Shown here: positions 1-7,235 of the stretch, in pieces
Layout of the letters: each line of letters begins with the position of its first letter
Numbering within the stretch: the first letter of the stretch is position 1
DNA from: Comamonadaceae bacterium
GTDB taxonomy: Bacteria > Pseudomonadota > Gammaproteobacteria > Burkholderiales > Burkholderiaceae_C
Reading direction: 5' to 3'
Assembly (NCBI GenBank): GCA_027490555.1
Contig: JAIXXW010000089.1
Location: 1-12,947, forward strand
DNA: 12,947 nt
Notes under the pieces: generated by a model
Told to the model about the DNA's origin: nothing
What the model saw: the letters and a program-made list of their open reading frames with translations, nothing else
Database searches by the model: none
Made by a program: the position numbers and the translations under genes

Positions 1-693
1 GCGATCGGGCCCTTTGGGCACCGGGTGTTCACCGATTCGGCGCCCGTGATGGAGGCCGAGCTGGCCACGCGCAGCGGCCTGGGCTGGCGTGGCAAGCACA
101 CCCTGGTGCTCAACCGCGAAGGGGGGTCGATGTTTTTCCTCGGCGAGTTGTTTGTGGACTTTCACCTGCCTGAAACCCCGGCCGTGACCTCGCACTGCGG
201 CCAGTGCAGCGCCTGCATGGACGTGTGCCCGACGCAAGCCATTGTGGGGCCCTATCGGCTGGATGCTCGCCGCTGCATCGCCTACCTCACGATCGAACAC
301 GCCGGGCCGATCGACGAGGCGCTGCGCCCCCTGGTGGGCAACCGCATTTACGGCTGTGACGATTGCCAACTGGCTTGCCCCTGGAACAAATACGCCCAAA
401 AGGCCTTGTTGCCGGACTGGCGGTCCCGGGAGGGCCTGGCCGATGGGGGCATTGCCGCGCTGCTGGCTTGGAGCGAGGCAGAGTTTTTGCACCGCACCGA
501 GGGCAGTGCGATCCGCCGCATTGGCCACGCCCGGTGGCTGCGCAATCTGGCCCTGGCGGCGGGCAATGCGCTGGCGTCCCAAACCCTCGCACCGGGGCAG
601 CGCGAGGCGCTGGTGGCGGCCCTGCGGGCGCACCAGGCGCACCCCGATCCGGTGGTGCAAGAGCAAGTGGCCTGGTCTTTGGCCAGAGCCTGA
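1..693 (+). CDS. queG: Epoxyqueuosine reductase QueG, C-terminal part (5' end outside window)
   Basis: QueG reduces epoxyqueuosine to queuosine in the wobble position of certain tRNAs, using cobalamin and two [4Fe-4S] clusters in the cytoplasm. The frame is open from base 1 and ends in TGA at 691-693, giving 230 codons of a protein that is usually about 350-380 residues, so the N-terminal part is missing at the window edge. Visible family marks: the D-S-A-P-x-x-E stretch near codon 12 followed by a GLGWRGK motif; a ferredoxin-like cysteine set at codons 66, 69, 72 and 76 (CxxCxxCxxxCP), then 92, then 119, 122 and 126 (CDDCQLACPWN), enough for two 4Fe-4S clusters; and a helical HEAT-like tail. 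The Cys spacing plus the CPWN motif is specific enough to prefer QueG over a generic ferredoxin. It converges with the transporter gene, with 13 bp between the stop codons. Confidence 0.95.
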   Translation, partial: AIGPFGHRVFTDSAPVMEAELATRSGLGWRGKHTLVLNREGGSMFFLGELFVDFHLPETPAVTSHCGQCSACMDVCPTQAIVGPYRLDARRCIAYLTIEHAGPIDEALRPLVGNRIYGCDDCQLACPWNKYAQKALLPDWRSREGLADGGIAALLAWSEAEFLHRTEGSAIRRIGHARWLRNLALAAGNALASQTLAPGQREALVAALRAHQAHPDPVVQEQVAWSLARA

Positions 694-706
694 ACAGCCC
701 TGGCGC

Positions 707-1615
707 TCAGCCGCGCAGCACCCCGAGGGCCAGGGGCAAACTCAGCATGCCGGCCAGGGTCGACAGGGTCACCAGCGCCGCCACATACGGGCCGTTGTAG
801 CCCATGCGCGCGGCCAGCACATAGCAGGTCGACGCCGTGGGCAGGGCCGAGAACGCCAGCAAGATGGTGGACTGCACCGTGTCGAGTTGGAACAGCACAC
901 ACATGCCCAGGGCCAGCAGGGGCATGAGCAGGTGCTTGATCAGCAGCACACAGGCGCCCAGCAGCTTGCCCTGGCGCAAAGCGTCCAGCTGCATGCCGGC
1001 ACCGGCGGCCATCAAGCCCAGGGCCAAAGAGGCCGAGCCAATGCGGCTGACGCTGGGCTCGATCCAGGCGGGTAGGCGAAAGCCCAGCAGGTTGGCCACC
1101 AAGCCGCTGGCCGTGGCGATGATCAAAGGGTTGCGCACCAGCTCCCGCAAGAGGCCGGTGTTGGCTTGCCGGGCCATGGGCCAGACCGCCCCGATGTTGA
1201 ACAAGGGCACACAAAAACCGATCAGCACGGCGATCAGCAGCAGGCCCTGCGGTCCGGCCAGCCGTTCGGCCAAGGCCAGGCCGATGAAGGAGTTGAAGCG
1301 AAACGCCACCTGCGCACTGGCCGCGTGGTCACGCCGGTCCAGGCGTGGACCGATGACGGGCCAATACGGCAGGCTGTAGGACAACAAGATGGCGCAGGCC
1401 GCCAGGCTCAGGCCAGCGCCAATCAGGGCGGAGGCGGCCATCACATCGAGCGGGCTTTTCACGATCGAGTGGAACAGCAGCACCGGGAACAGGAAAAAAT
1501 AAACCAGGCTTTCCACCTGCTGCCACACCGGGCGGTTCAAGGCGGTGAACCGGCAGATCAAATAGCCGCAAAGGATCAGGGAAAAATCCGGAAAAAGAAG
1601 TTCTGCGGTGTTCAC
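707..1615 (-). CDS. AEC (auxin efflux carrier) family transporter
   Basis: This is a 302-residue integral inner-membrane protein with about ten hydrophobic segments and very few charged residues. It matches the AEC family, whose bacterial members export or exchange small organic acids such as malate or malonate; the substrate here cannot be read from sequence. Family-like features: an N-terminal membrane segment starting within the first ten residues, FRFNSFIGLA at about 105-114 between the two halves, an RNPLIIA segment at about 161-167, and ALPTASTCYVLA at about 258-269 near the end. I chose GTG at 1615 as start because the homologous-looking N-terminus begins V-N-T-A-E-L-L-F. A TTG at 1639 in the same frame would add eight unlikely residues. 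No Shine-Dalgarno is evident before either start. The gene is convergent with queG and divergent from the Bug-protein gene. No regulator or pathway gene adjoins it. Confidence 0.88.
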   Translation of the reverse strand: MNTAELLFPDFSLILCGYLICRFTALNRPVWQQVESLVYFFLFPVLLFHSIVKSPLDVMAASALIGAGLSLAACAILLSYSLPYWPVIGPRLDRRDHAASAQVAFRFNSFIGLALAERLAGPQGLLLIAVLIGFCVPLFNIGAVWPMARQANTGLLRELVRNPLIIATASGLVANLLGFRLPAWIEPSVSRIGSASLALGLMAAGAGMQLDALRQGKLLGACVLLIKHLLMPLLALGMCVLFQLDTVQSTILLAFSALPTASTCYVLAARMGYNGPYVAALVTLSTLAGMLSLPLALGVLRG

Positions 1616-1735
1616 TCGGCTAGGATAGCAAACACGCAAGATGGCCGCGTCCCCTGCATGTCACCTGTGTCACGGTGTTGGGCGCCTGGCGGGTCGGTGG
1701 TTTGTCCCTGGCCGGGCGGGGCATGTTTTTTTGTC

Positions 1736-1741
1736 TATGAT
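1736..1741 (+). promoter_or_regulatory. Possible -10 element for the Bug-protein gene
   Basis: TATGAT matches the sigma-70 -10 consensus at five of six positions and lies 27 bp before the ATG at 1769. The T-run just upstream (1725-1732) lowers local duplex stability. There is no good -35 hexamer at 16-18 bp, so this is tentative. Confidence 0.35.
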
Positions 1742-1755
1742 CCTTCTCTCTTTTC

Positions 1756-1760
1756 AGGAG
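1756..1760 (+). promoter_or_regulatory. Shine-Dalgarno of the Bug-protein gene
   Basis: AGGAG sits 8 bp before the ATG at 1769. It fixes the start of the solute-binding protein at that ATG, even though the reading frame is open far upstream. It is the clearest ribosome-binding site in the window. Confidence 0.85.
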
Positions 1761-1768
1761 TTTTCTGC

Positions 1769-2743
1769 ATGAAGCGTCGTCATTTTGTATCTGTGGCGGG
1801 TCTGGCCCTGAGCGCATTGGCCAGCGGTTCCGTCCTGGCCCAGGCCTATCCCAACAAGCCCATCAAACTGCAAGTGCCCTTCGCGCCGGGCGGTACCACC
1901 GACATCGTGGCCCGCGTGATTGCCGAACCGCTGGGCAAAATCCTGGGTCAAAGCGTGGTTGTGGAAAACAGGGCCGGCGGCGGCGGCGTGGTGGGTGCCA
2001 CCGAGACCGCGCGTTCGGCACCCGATGGCTACAACCTGGGCATGGCAACGGTGTCCACCACGGCAGCCAACCCGGCCATCAACCCCAAAATCCCCTACAA
2101 CGTCCTGACCGACTTCACTCCCATCATCAACATCGCAGCCACGCCGAATGTGATCGCGGTGCACCCGAGCTTTCCGGCCAAGGACTATGCCGGCTTTCTG
2201 GCCGAAGTGAAAAGGAACCCCGGGCGCTATTCCTATGCATCCTCGGGCACGGGTGGCATCGGCCACCTGCAAACCGAGCTGTGGAAGAGCCTGACCGGCA
2301 CTTTCATCACCCACATTCCCTACCGGGGTGCGGGCCCAGCCCTCAACGACACGGTGGCCGGTCAGGTGCCCATCATTTTTGACAACCTGCCCTCGGCCTT
2401 GCCCTTCATCCAGTCCGGTCGTTTGGTGCCCATCGTGATCGCCGCCCCCCAGCGCCTGACCCAACTGCCGAACGTGCCCACCTTCAAGGAAGTGGGTCTG
2501 GAGCCGGTCAACCGCATGGCCTACTACGGCATCCTGGGCCCCAAGAACCTGCCCAAGGAAGTCATCGACAAAGTCAACGCCGGCGTGAAACGGGCGCTGC
2601 AGGATCCGGCAGTGACCAAGCGCATCCTGGACACCGGCTCTTTGGTGGTGGCCAATTCGCCGGAAGAATTCACCGCCCAGATCAAGGCCGAGTTCGAGGT
2701 CTACAAGAAAGTCGTTGACCAGCAAAAACTCAAGCTGGACTGA
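1769..2743 (+). CDS. Bug/TctC-family tripartite tricarboxylate transporter substrate-binding protein
   Basis: This is a 324-residue periplasmic binding protein of the Bug (TctC) family, which captures small carboxylates for TTT-type uptake systems. A signal peptide covers about residues 1-26: a K-R-R n-region, a hydrophobic Ala/Leu core, and a cleavage site near VLA-QA. The mature protein opens with the family hallmark YPNKPIKLQVPFAPGG (27-42). Further marks are VVENRAGGGG (64-73), IPYRGAGPALND (183-194) and DNLPSALP (205-212), all around the ligand cleft. Length is typical of the family. No TctA or TctB membrane genes are adjacent, so this is an orphan receptor of the kind that is greatly expanded in Burkholderiales; the ligand is unknown. 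The start is set by AGGAG 8 bp upstream. The next gene, xerD, begins 9 bp after the stop. Confidence 0.95.
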   Translation: MKRRHFVSVAGLALSALASGSVLAQAYPNKPIKLQVPFAPGGTTDIVARVIAEPLGKILGQSVVVENRAGGGGVVGATETARSAPDGYNLGMATVSTTAANPAINPKIPYNVLTDFTPIINIAATPNVIAVHPSFPAKDYAGFLAEVKRNPGRYSYASSGTGGIGHLQTELWKSLTGTFITHIPYRGAGPALNDTVAGQVPIIFDNLPSALPFIQSGRLVPIVIAAPQRLTQLPNVPTFKEVGLEPVNRMAYYGILGPKNLPKEVIDKVNAGVKRALQDPAVTKRILDTGSLVVANSPEEFTAQIKAEFEVYKKVVDQQKLKLD

Positions 2744-2753
2744 CGCCAGTCCA
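2736..2753. promoter_or_regulatory. Small inverted repeat at the Bug-protein stop / xerD start
   Basis: TGGACT (2736-2741) and AGTCCA (2748-2753) form a 6-bp stem with a 6-nt loop. It contains the TGA stop of the upstream gene and the first base of the xerD ATG. No Shine-Dalgarno is visible for xerD, so the structure could matter for translational coupling. It is short enough to be chance. Confidence 0.3.
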
Positions 2754-3661
2754 TGCACGAGGCCAGCCAGACTGCCATCGACCGATTCGCCGAGGCACTC
2801 TGGCTGGAAGACGGCTTGGCCACCAACACCCTGGCGGCCTACCGCCAGGACATGGCGCTGTACGCCCATTGGCTTTTTCTCACGCACGGCCTGTCCTTGC
2901 TGGACACGCTGGAGCACCACCTGCAGGACTATTTTGCCCAGCGGCACGGGCAAACCAAGGCCACCTCGGCCAACCGCAGACTCACCGTCTTCAAGCGTTT
3001 TTTCCGTTGGGCGCTCAGAGAGCGCCTGATCGCCGCCGATCCCACTTTGCGCATGCTGGCGGCCAAACAGGCGCTGCGTGTGCCCAAAACCCTGAGTGAA
3101 TCGGACGTCGAGGCCTTGCTGAGCGCCCCGGATGTGGGCAGCACCTTGGGCCTGCGCGACCGCACCATGCTGGAGCTGATGTACGCCAGCGGTTTGCGTG
3201 TGAGCGAGCTGGTCGCGCTCAAGACCTTGCACCTGTCCTTGAACGAGGGCGTGCTGCGCATCATGGGCAAGGGCAGCAAAGAGCGCCTGGTGCCCTTTGG
3301 CGAGGAGGCACGTGCATGGCTGCAGCGCTACCTGGCCCAGGCCCGGCCGGCCCTGCTGGGCACGCGTCAGACCGAAGACCTGTTTGTCACCCGCAGCGGC
3401 CCCAAGCCGGGCACCGGCATGTCGCGCGTGATGTTCTGGAGCCTGGTCAAGCGCTACGCCATCGACGCCGGCATCACGGCGCCGCTGTCACCGCACACGC
3501 TGCGGCATGCGTTTGCCACCCATTTGCTCAACCACGGGGCCGACTTGCGGGCGGTGCAGATGCTGCTGGGCCATGCCGACATTTCGACCACCACGGTCTA
3601 CACCCATGTGGCGCGCGAGCGGCTCAAGACCCTGCACGCGCAGCACCACCCCCGGGGTTGA
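2753..3661 (+). CDS. xerD: Tyrosine recombinase XerD
   Basis: XerD, with XerC, resolves chromosome dimers at dif during cell division, under FtsK control. The 302-residue protein has an N-terminal SAM-like DNA-binding domain (about 10-95) and a C-terminal catalytic domain (about 115-290). The full tyrosine-recombinase active site can be counted: R149 in ASGLRVSEL, K173 in GKGSKER, H248 and R251 in HTLRHAF, H274 in LLGHADIST, and the nucleophile Y283 in VYTHV. These positions are one to four residues beyond the E. coli XerD set, and the tail (LKTLHAQHHPRG) is XerD-like rather than XerC-like. The start ATG follows the Bug-protein stop by 9 bp without a visible ribosome-binding site. The two genes are in the same frame, separated by one TGA and three codons. 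It ends flush against the convergent transglutaminase gene. It is a core gene, not evidence of a mobile element. Confidence 0.95.
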   Translation: MHEASQTAIDRFAEALWLEDGLATNTLAAYRQDMALYAHWLFLTHGLSLLDTLEHHLQDYFAQRHGQTKATSANRRLTVFKRFFRWALRERLIAADPTLRMLAAKQALRVPKTLSESDVEALLSAPDVGSTLGLRDRTMLELMYASGLRVSELVALKTLHLSLNEGVLRIMGKGSKERLVPFGEEARAWLQRYLAQARPALLGTRQTEDLFVTRSGPKPGTGMSRVMFWSLVKRYAIDAGITAPLSPHTLRHAFATHLLNHGADLRAVQMLLGHADISTTTVYTHVARERLKTLHAQHHPRG

Positions 3662-4558
3662 TCAAGCGATGGGCGTGACGGTGACCGCCACCTCCAGCGT
3701 GTGGGAGCCGCCACCTTGCAGCACGCCACGCAGGGGGGAGACATCGGCAAAGTCCCGGCCTACGGCCAGACGCACATAGTCTTCTCCGGGGCTGGCCCAT
3801 CCGCAGCGGTGGTTGGTGGGGTCCAGGTCCAGCCAGCCCTGGCAGGGGTGGCTGGCCAATTCTGGCAAATACACCGAGGCCCAGGCGTGCGAGGCATCGC
3901 TGCCCACCAGGCGCGGCTGGCCCGGCGGCGCTTGGGTCAGCAGGTAGCCGCTGACATAACGGGCGGCCAAGCCCATCGAGCGCAGGCAGGCCACCAGGAT
4001 GTGGGCAAAGTCCTGGCACACGCCGCGTTTGTCCTGCAAAGCCGTCAGGGCCGGCGTGTGGATGTCGGTGCTGGCAGGCGCGTAAAGAAAGTCACGGTGC
4101 ATGCGGGCGCACAGTTCTGTGGCCGCTTGCACCAGGGGACGTCCGGGTGTGAAGCTGCTGTGCGCATAGGCCTGGAAGGCCGCATGCACCGGCGCATGGT
4201 GCGAGCCAAACACGAAAGTGCTGTGCACATCGCCAGCTTGGCCAGCCCGGTAGCGAAAGTGCTCGCGCACCGATTCCCAGCTTTGCGCGGGGCTGGGGGC
4301 TTGGAGGCTGCGGGTCTGCACCTCGCTGTGCGCTCGCACCAGCAGGCCGTCGTGCGGCTGCGTCAAGGCCCAATAGGCCCGGTGGTTCATGAAGGCATCC
4401 CTGTGCTGCCTCACCTGGGCTTCGGGTTCGATCTGCAGCACATGGTGGATCACCTGCTGGCAGGGCGTGTCGGCCGCTTGCAAATGCGCCACGTGCTGCG
4501 CGGTTTGCACCGGCGGAACGTAGCGGTAGCGGTTGTCGTGGGTGATGGCCAGGCGCAT
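3662..4558 (-). CDS. Stand-alone transglutaminase-like cysteine protein
   Basis: This 298-residue protein has an N-terminal bacterial-transglutaminase-associated beta domain (about 1-85) and a transglutaminase-like core (about 140-255). The papain-like triad is visible: C181 in RGVCQDFAH, H224 in ASHAW, and D246 in WLDLDPTN. Such enzymes may act as cysteine peptidases or as transamidases; the direction of the reaction and the substrate are unknown. No signal peptide is seen, suggesting a cytoplasmic location. It is last in the three-gene cluster, starting 14 bp after the ATP-grasp/alpha-E stop, so co-transcription is likely. The start at 4558 was chosen because the family N-terminus (RLAITHDNRYRY) begins there; the frame extends upstream only inside the previous gene. 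Its core resembles that of the large fusion protein upstream (KRGVCQDF against KSGSCRDS, both followed by a VSGYL segment), so the two are paralogous domains. Confidence 0.92.
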   Translation of the reverse strand: MRLAITHDNRYRYVPPVQTAQHVAHLQAADTPCQQVIHHVLQIEPEAQVRQHRDAFMNHRAYWALTQPHDGLLVRAHSEVQTRSLQAPSPAQSWESVREHFRYRAGQAGDVHSTFVFGSHHAPVHAAFQAYAHSSFTPGRPLVQAATELCARMHRDFLYAPASTDIHTPALTALQDKRGVCQDFAHILVACLRSMGLAARYVSGYLLTQAPPGQPRLVGSDASHAWASVYLPELASHPCQGWLDLDPTNHRCGWASPGEDYVRLAVGRDFADVSPLRGVLQGGGSHTLEVAVTVTPIA

Positions 4559-4572
4559 GCGGCGTGTCCAGC

Positions 4573-7218
4573 TCAGGCGTGAACGCTGTAGCGGGCTTGG
4601 CCGCTGTGGGTGAAAAACAGCGCACACAGCTGGTCCGACACCTCGCGGGCCGCAGCCTGGCAGTCCGCCAAGGTCTGCATCAGCGGCCAATCCAGGCCGG
4701 GTCCAGGGGCGCTGCCTGCGCTGGGCCCCAGGGCCTCGGGCCGCAGACCGACCAGGTCGGGAATCCGATCGGCCATGGACAAGGTCGCGCCTTCGGCCAG
4801 GTGGCCCATGCGCCGCAGGCGCGCGCGCAGCGTCTGCGCCACCCAGCCCAGGGAGCGGGGGTTGTCCGAGTCGGTCACCAGCAGCTCCATCAGCGCGTGC
4901 GGCGTGCGGCTTTGCTGGTACTGGGCATGGAAGCTGATGGTGCTGTCAAACAATTCCAGCACCGCGTCAAAGCCGGCTTGCTCGGCCAGCAAGCCATGGC
5001 GCAAAGCCTCACCCAGTGCCCCGCAGAGGAATTCAAGGCGCTCGATGTGGCGGCCCATGGACAGCAAACGCCAGCCGTCGTCGCGGCTCATCCGGTCGGT
5101 TTGCGCGCCCGTCAGGGCGGCCAGCATCTGGCTGGTGTCGGCCAGCAGGCTTTGCACCGCGAGGGATTCGGGCAGGGCCGTCAGGTGGGCCAGGTCGCTG
5201 CCACCGGTGGGCTGGAAAAAGCGCGCCTGGGCTTGTTCGAGCAAGCGCCAGTGTTCGGGCGACAAGCGCTCCCGCACGGCGGCGGCGGCCAGGCACACCG
5301 CGCGCAGGTTGAAGCCCACGCTGGTGGCCATCTCGCGGTCCCACAGGCCGGCGATCAGGGCGCGCTCAAAGACGCGGTGCGCCTGTGCAGCCCCAGGCAC
5401 GCCCGCCCGCACCAGGCCATGGCGCTGGGCCAGCTGGGTGATGGCATCGAGCAAACAGGGCAGGCGCTGGTTTTCACTGCCCAGCACCTCCAGGCCCAGG
5501 CGCACCAGGCGCAAGGTGTTTTCGGTGCGCTCGGTGTAGCGGCCCATCCAGAACAGGTTTTCGCCGGCGCGGCTGGTGACCAGGCGTTCACGCCGGGCAG
5601 CGGGGCCTGCAGGCAGGCTGGGGCCCGTTGCGGGCGGCTGGCCGGTCGATGGCACCCAGACATCGGCACTGGAGCCCCCGCGCTGCATCGAGGCCATGCC
5701 GCTGCGGCTGCCCAGCCGCGCCAGACCGCCAGGCAGCACCTGCCAGCCGTCCCGGCCATCGGCCACGGCAAACACGCGCAGCACCACAGGGCGGGTCTGG
5801 ATGCCGGCCTGGCCATCGGCACCCGTTTGCCAGACCGGTTGGTGCGACAAAGGCAAGAAGGACTGTAGGGTGTGGGCATCGGGGTCGCGCGCGATGCGGC
5901 CGGCCCATTCGTCCAGCTCACGGGGCGACAGGGTGTGGCCCAGCACGGGCTCGAAACTCTGGCGGTCGGTGTGGTCGGGGTAGGTGGGCTTGATCACGCA
6001 GTGGCGCATGCGCGGCAGCACGTCTTGCCATGCCGCCGCTTCACCGCACCACCAGCTGGGGATGGCCGGCAGCTGCAACGCTTCGCCGAGCAGTTCACGC
6101 GCGAGTGCGGGCATGAAGCCCAGCAGGGCGTTCGATTCGAGGAAGCCGGAGCCGGGGGTATTGGCCACCAGCAGGTGGCCCTGGCGCACGACCTGCAGCA
6201 GGCCCGCCACACCCAGCGTGGAGTCGGCCCGCAGCTCGAGCGGGTCGAGCCAGGCGTCGTCCACCCGTTTGAGCAGGCCGTGCACGGGTTGCAAGCCCTG
6301 CAGGGTTTTGAGGTACAGCTTTTCATCCCGGACCGTCAGGTCCTGGCCCTGAACCAGACTCAGGCCCAGGTGGCGGGCCAGGTAGGCGTGTTCGAAATAG
6401 GTTTCGTTGTAAGGCCCGGGGGTGAGCAGGGCGATGTGGGCCGAGGCCCCGGCCGGGCTGCGCGCCTTCATGCCATCGACCAGGCAGCGGTAGGTGTGGG
6501 CCAGCTGCTGGACCGGAAAGGATTCGAAGGCCTGGGGGAACAGGCGCGAGACGATCTGCCGGTTCTCCAGCAGGTAACCCAGGCCCGAGGGCGCTTGGGT
6601 GCGCTGCGACATCAGCCACCAGCAGCCATCGGGGCCACGGGCCAGGTCGAAGGCGGCCAGCGACAGGTAACGCCCACCCACCGGGGCCACGCCCTGCATC
6701 CCCGGCAGGTAGGCGGGGTGGCCTTGCACCAGGGCAGCGGGCAATTGTCCTGTGCGCACCAGGTGTTGTGGCCCATAGGCATCGGCCATGATGCGTTCGA
6801 GCAGCCGCATGCGCTGCACCACACCGGCTTCGATGCCTTGCCAGTCGGCCGGGTCCAGCAGCAGCGGAAACAGGTCCAGCGACCAGGGCCGCTGGGCGGC
6901 GTCGGTCGCGGCGTACACGTTGTAGGTGATGCCGTTGTCGCGCACCTGGCTTTGCAGGTTGGCCATGGGGGTGTTCAGCGATGCGGGGTGGGGCGAGCCG
7001 GCCAGGTCCATGGCCGCCGCAAAGGCCTGCCAAGCGGGGCTCAGGCCCTGGCCCTTGCCCAGGCTCTGGCCATTTGGGGGCGGCTGACCTGGCTTGGCGG
7101 CCAGCTGGCCCCTCAGCTCGTCCCAGTGTCCCTGGGGCGGGCACTCTGGCGCCGAGGCCAGCCAAGCCCATGGGGCGGGTTCAGGCGCGCGGTCCGGCTG
7201 TTGAGGGGTCTCGGGCAT
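4573..7218 (-). CDS. Circularly permuted type-2 ATP-grasp protein fused to alpha-E domain (DUF404/DUF407 + DUF403)
   Basis: This 881-residue two-part protein has a circularly permuted ATP-grasp module at about 60-525 and, after a Pro/Ala/Gly-rich linker (about 526-543), an alpha-E helical domain to the end. ATP-grasp family marks include NGITYNVY (95-102), LLTPGPYNETYFEHAYLA (264-281), KRVDDAWLDPL (317-327) and NTPGSGFLES (353-362). The alpha-E part carries two copies of an M-G-R-x-x-E-R motif (558-564 and 721-727), matching the tandem, ER-containing architecture known for the family. The nucleotide-binding region looks degenerate: after CVIKP (407-411) comes YPDHTD instead of a Gly-rich loop, and VLRVF stands where active members have DLRPF. 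It may therefore be a non-catalytic ATP-grasp. The ATG at 7218 lies 17 bp after the upstream stop. A GTG at 7239, overlapping that stop as GTGA, is an alternative adding seven residues. Neither start has a clear ribosome-binding site. Confidence 0.92.
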   Translation of the reverse strand: MPETPQQPDRAPEPAPWAWLASAPECPPQGHWDELRGQLAAKPGQPPPNGQSLGKGQGLSPAWQAFAAAMDLAGSPHPASLNTPMANLQSQVRDNGITYNVYAATDAAQRPWSLDLFPLLLDPADWQGIEAGVVQRMRLLERIMADAYGPQHLVRTGQLPAALVQGHPAYLPGMQGVAPVGGRYLSLAAFDLARGPDGCWWLMSQRTQAPSGLGYLLENRQIVSRLFPQAFESFPVQQLAHTYRCLVDGMKARSPAGASAHIALLTPGPYNETYFEHAYLARHLGLSLVQGQDLTVRDEKLYLKTLQGLQPVHGLLKRVDDAWLDPLELRADSTLGVAGLLQVVRQGHLLVANTPGSGFLESNALLGFMPALARELLGEALQLPAIPSWWCGEAAAWQDVLPRMRHCVIKPTYPDHTDRQSFEPVLGHTLSPRELDEWAGRIARDPDAHTLQSFLPLSHQPVWQTGADGQAGIQTRPVVLRVFAVADGRDGWQVLPGGLARLGSRSGMASMQRGGSSADVWVPSTGQPPATGPSLPAGPAARRERLVTSRAGENLFWMGRYTERTENTLRLVRLGLEVLGSENQRLPCLLDAITQLAQRHGLVRAGVPGAAQAHRVFERALIAGLWDREMATSVGFNLRAVCLAAAAVRERLSPEHWRLLEQAQARFFQPTGGSDLAHLTALPESLAVQSLLADTSQMLAALTGAQTDRMSRDDGWRLLSMGRHIERLEFLCGALGEALRHGLLAEQAGFDAVLELFDSTISFHAQYQQSRTPHALMELLVTDSDNPRSLGWVAQTLRARLRRMGHLAEGATLSMADRIPDLVGLRPEALGPSAGSAPGPGLDWPLMQTLADCQAAAREVSDQLCALFFTHSGQARYSVHA

Positions 7219-7235
7219 CGGGCCATTGTCGCTGA

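Larger units (their letters stand above)
1616..1768. other. Divergent intergenic spacer between AEC and Bug-protein genes
   Basis: This 153-bp spacer must hold the promoters of two divergent genes. On the minus strand the sequence TGCTATCCT (1630-1622) resembles an extended -10 element lying directly before the GTG start. On the plus strand TATGAT at 1736-1741 resembles a -10 element, with no convincing -35. A short direct repeat TGTCAC (1659-1664 and 1668-1673) lies mid-spacer and could be an operator half-site pair. No small gene or RNA is evident. Confidence 0.5.

Noticed and set aside
681..704. Bidirectional terminator between queG and the AEC gene
   Set aside because: Only a 5-bp GCCAG/CTGGC pairing with a 13-nt loop and no T-tract can be found, so it is too weak to call.
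1754..3232. A 492-codon minus-strand frame opposite the Bug-protein and xerD genes
   Set aside because: It spans two convincing plus-strand genes and their junction, is rich in Gly/Gln/His/Val in the antisense pattern, and matches no family I recognise.
2753..3661. Tyrosine recombinase as the mark of an integrated element
   Set aside because: All features are those of the housekeeping recombinase XerD. There are no att-like repeats, tRNA, excisionase or cargo genes next to it.
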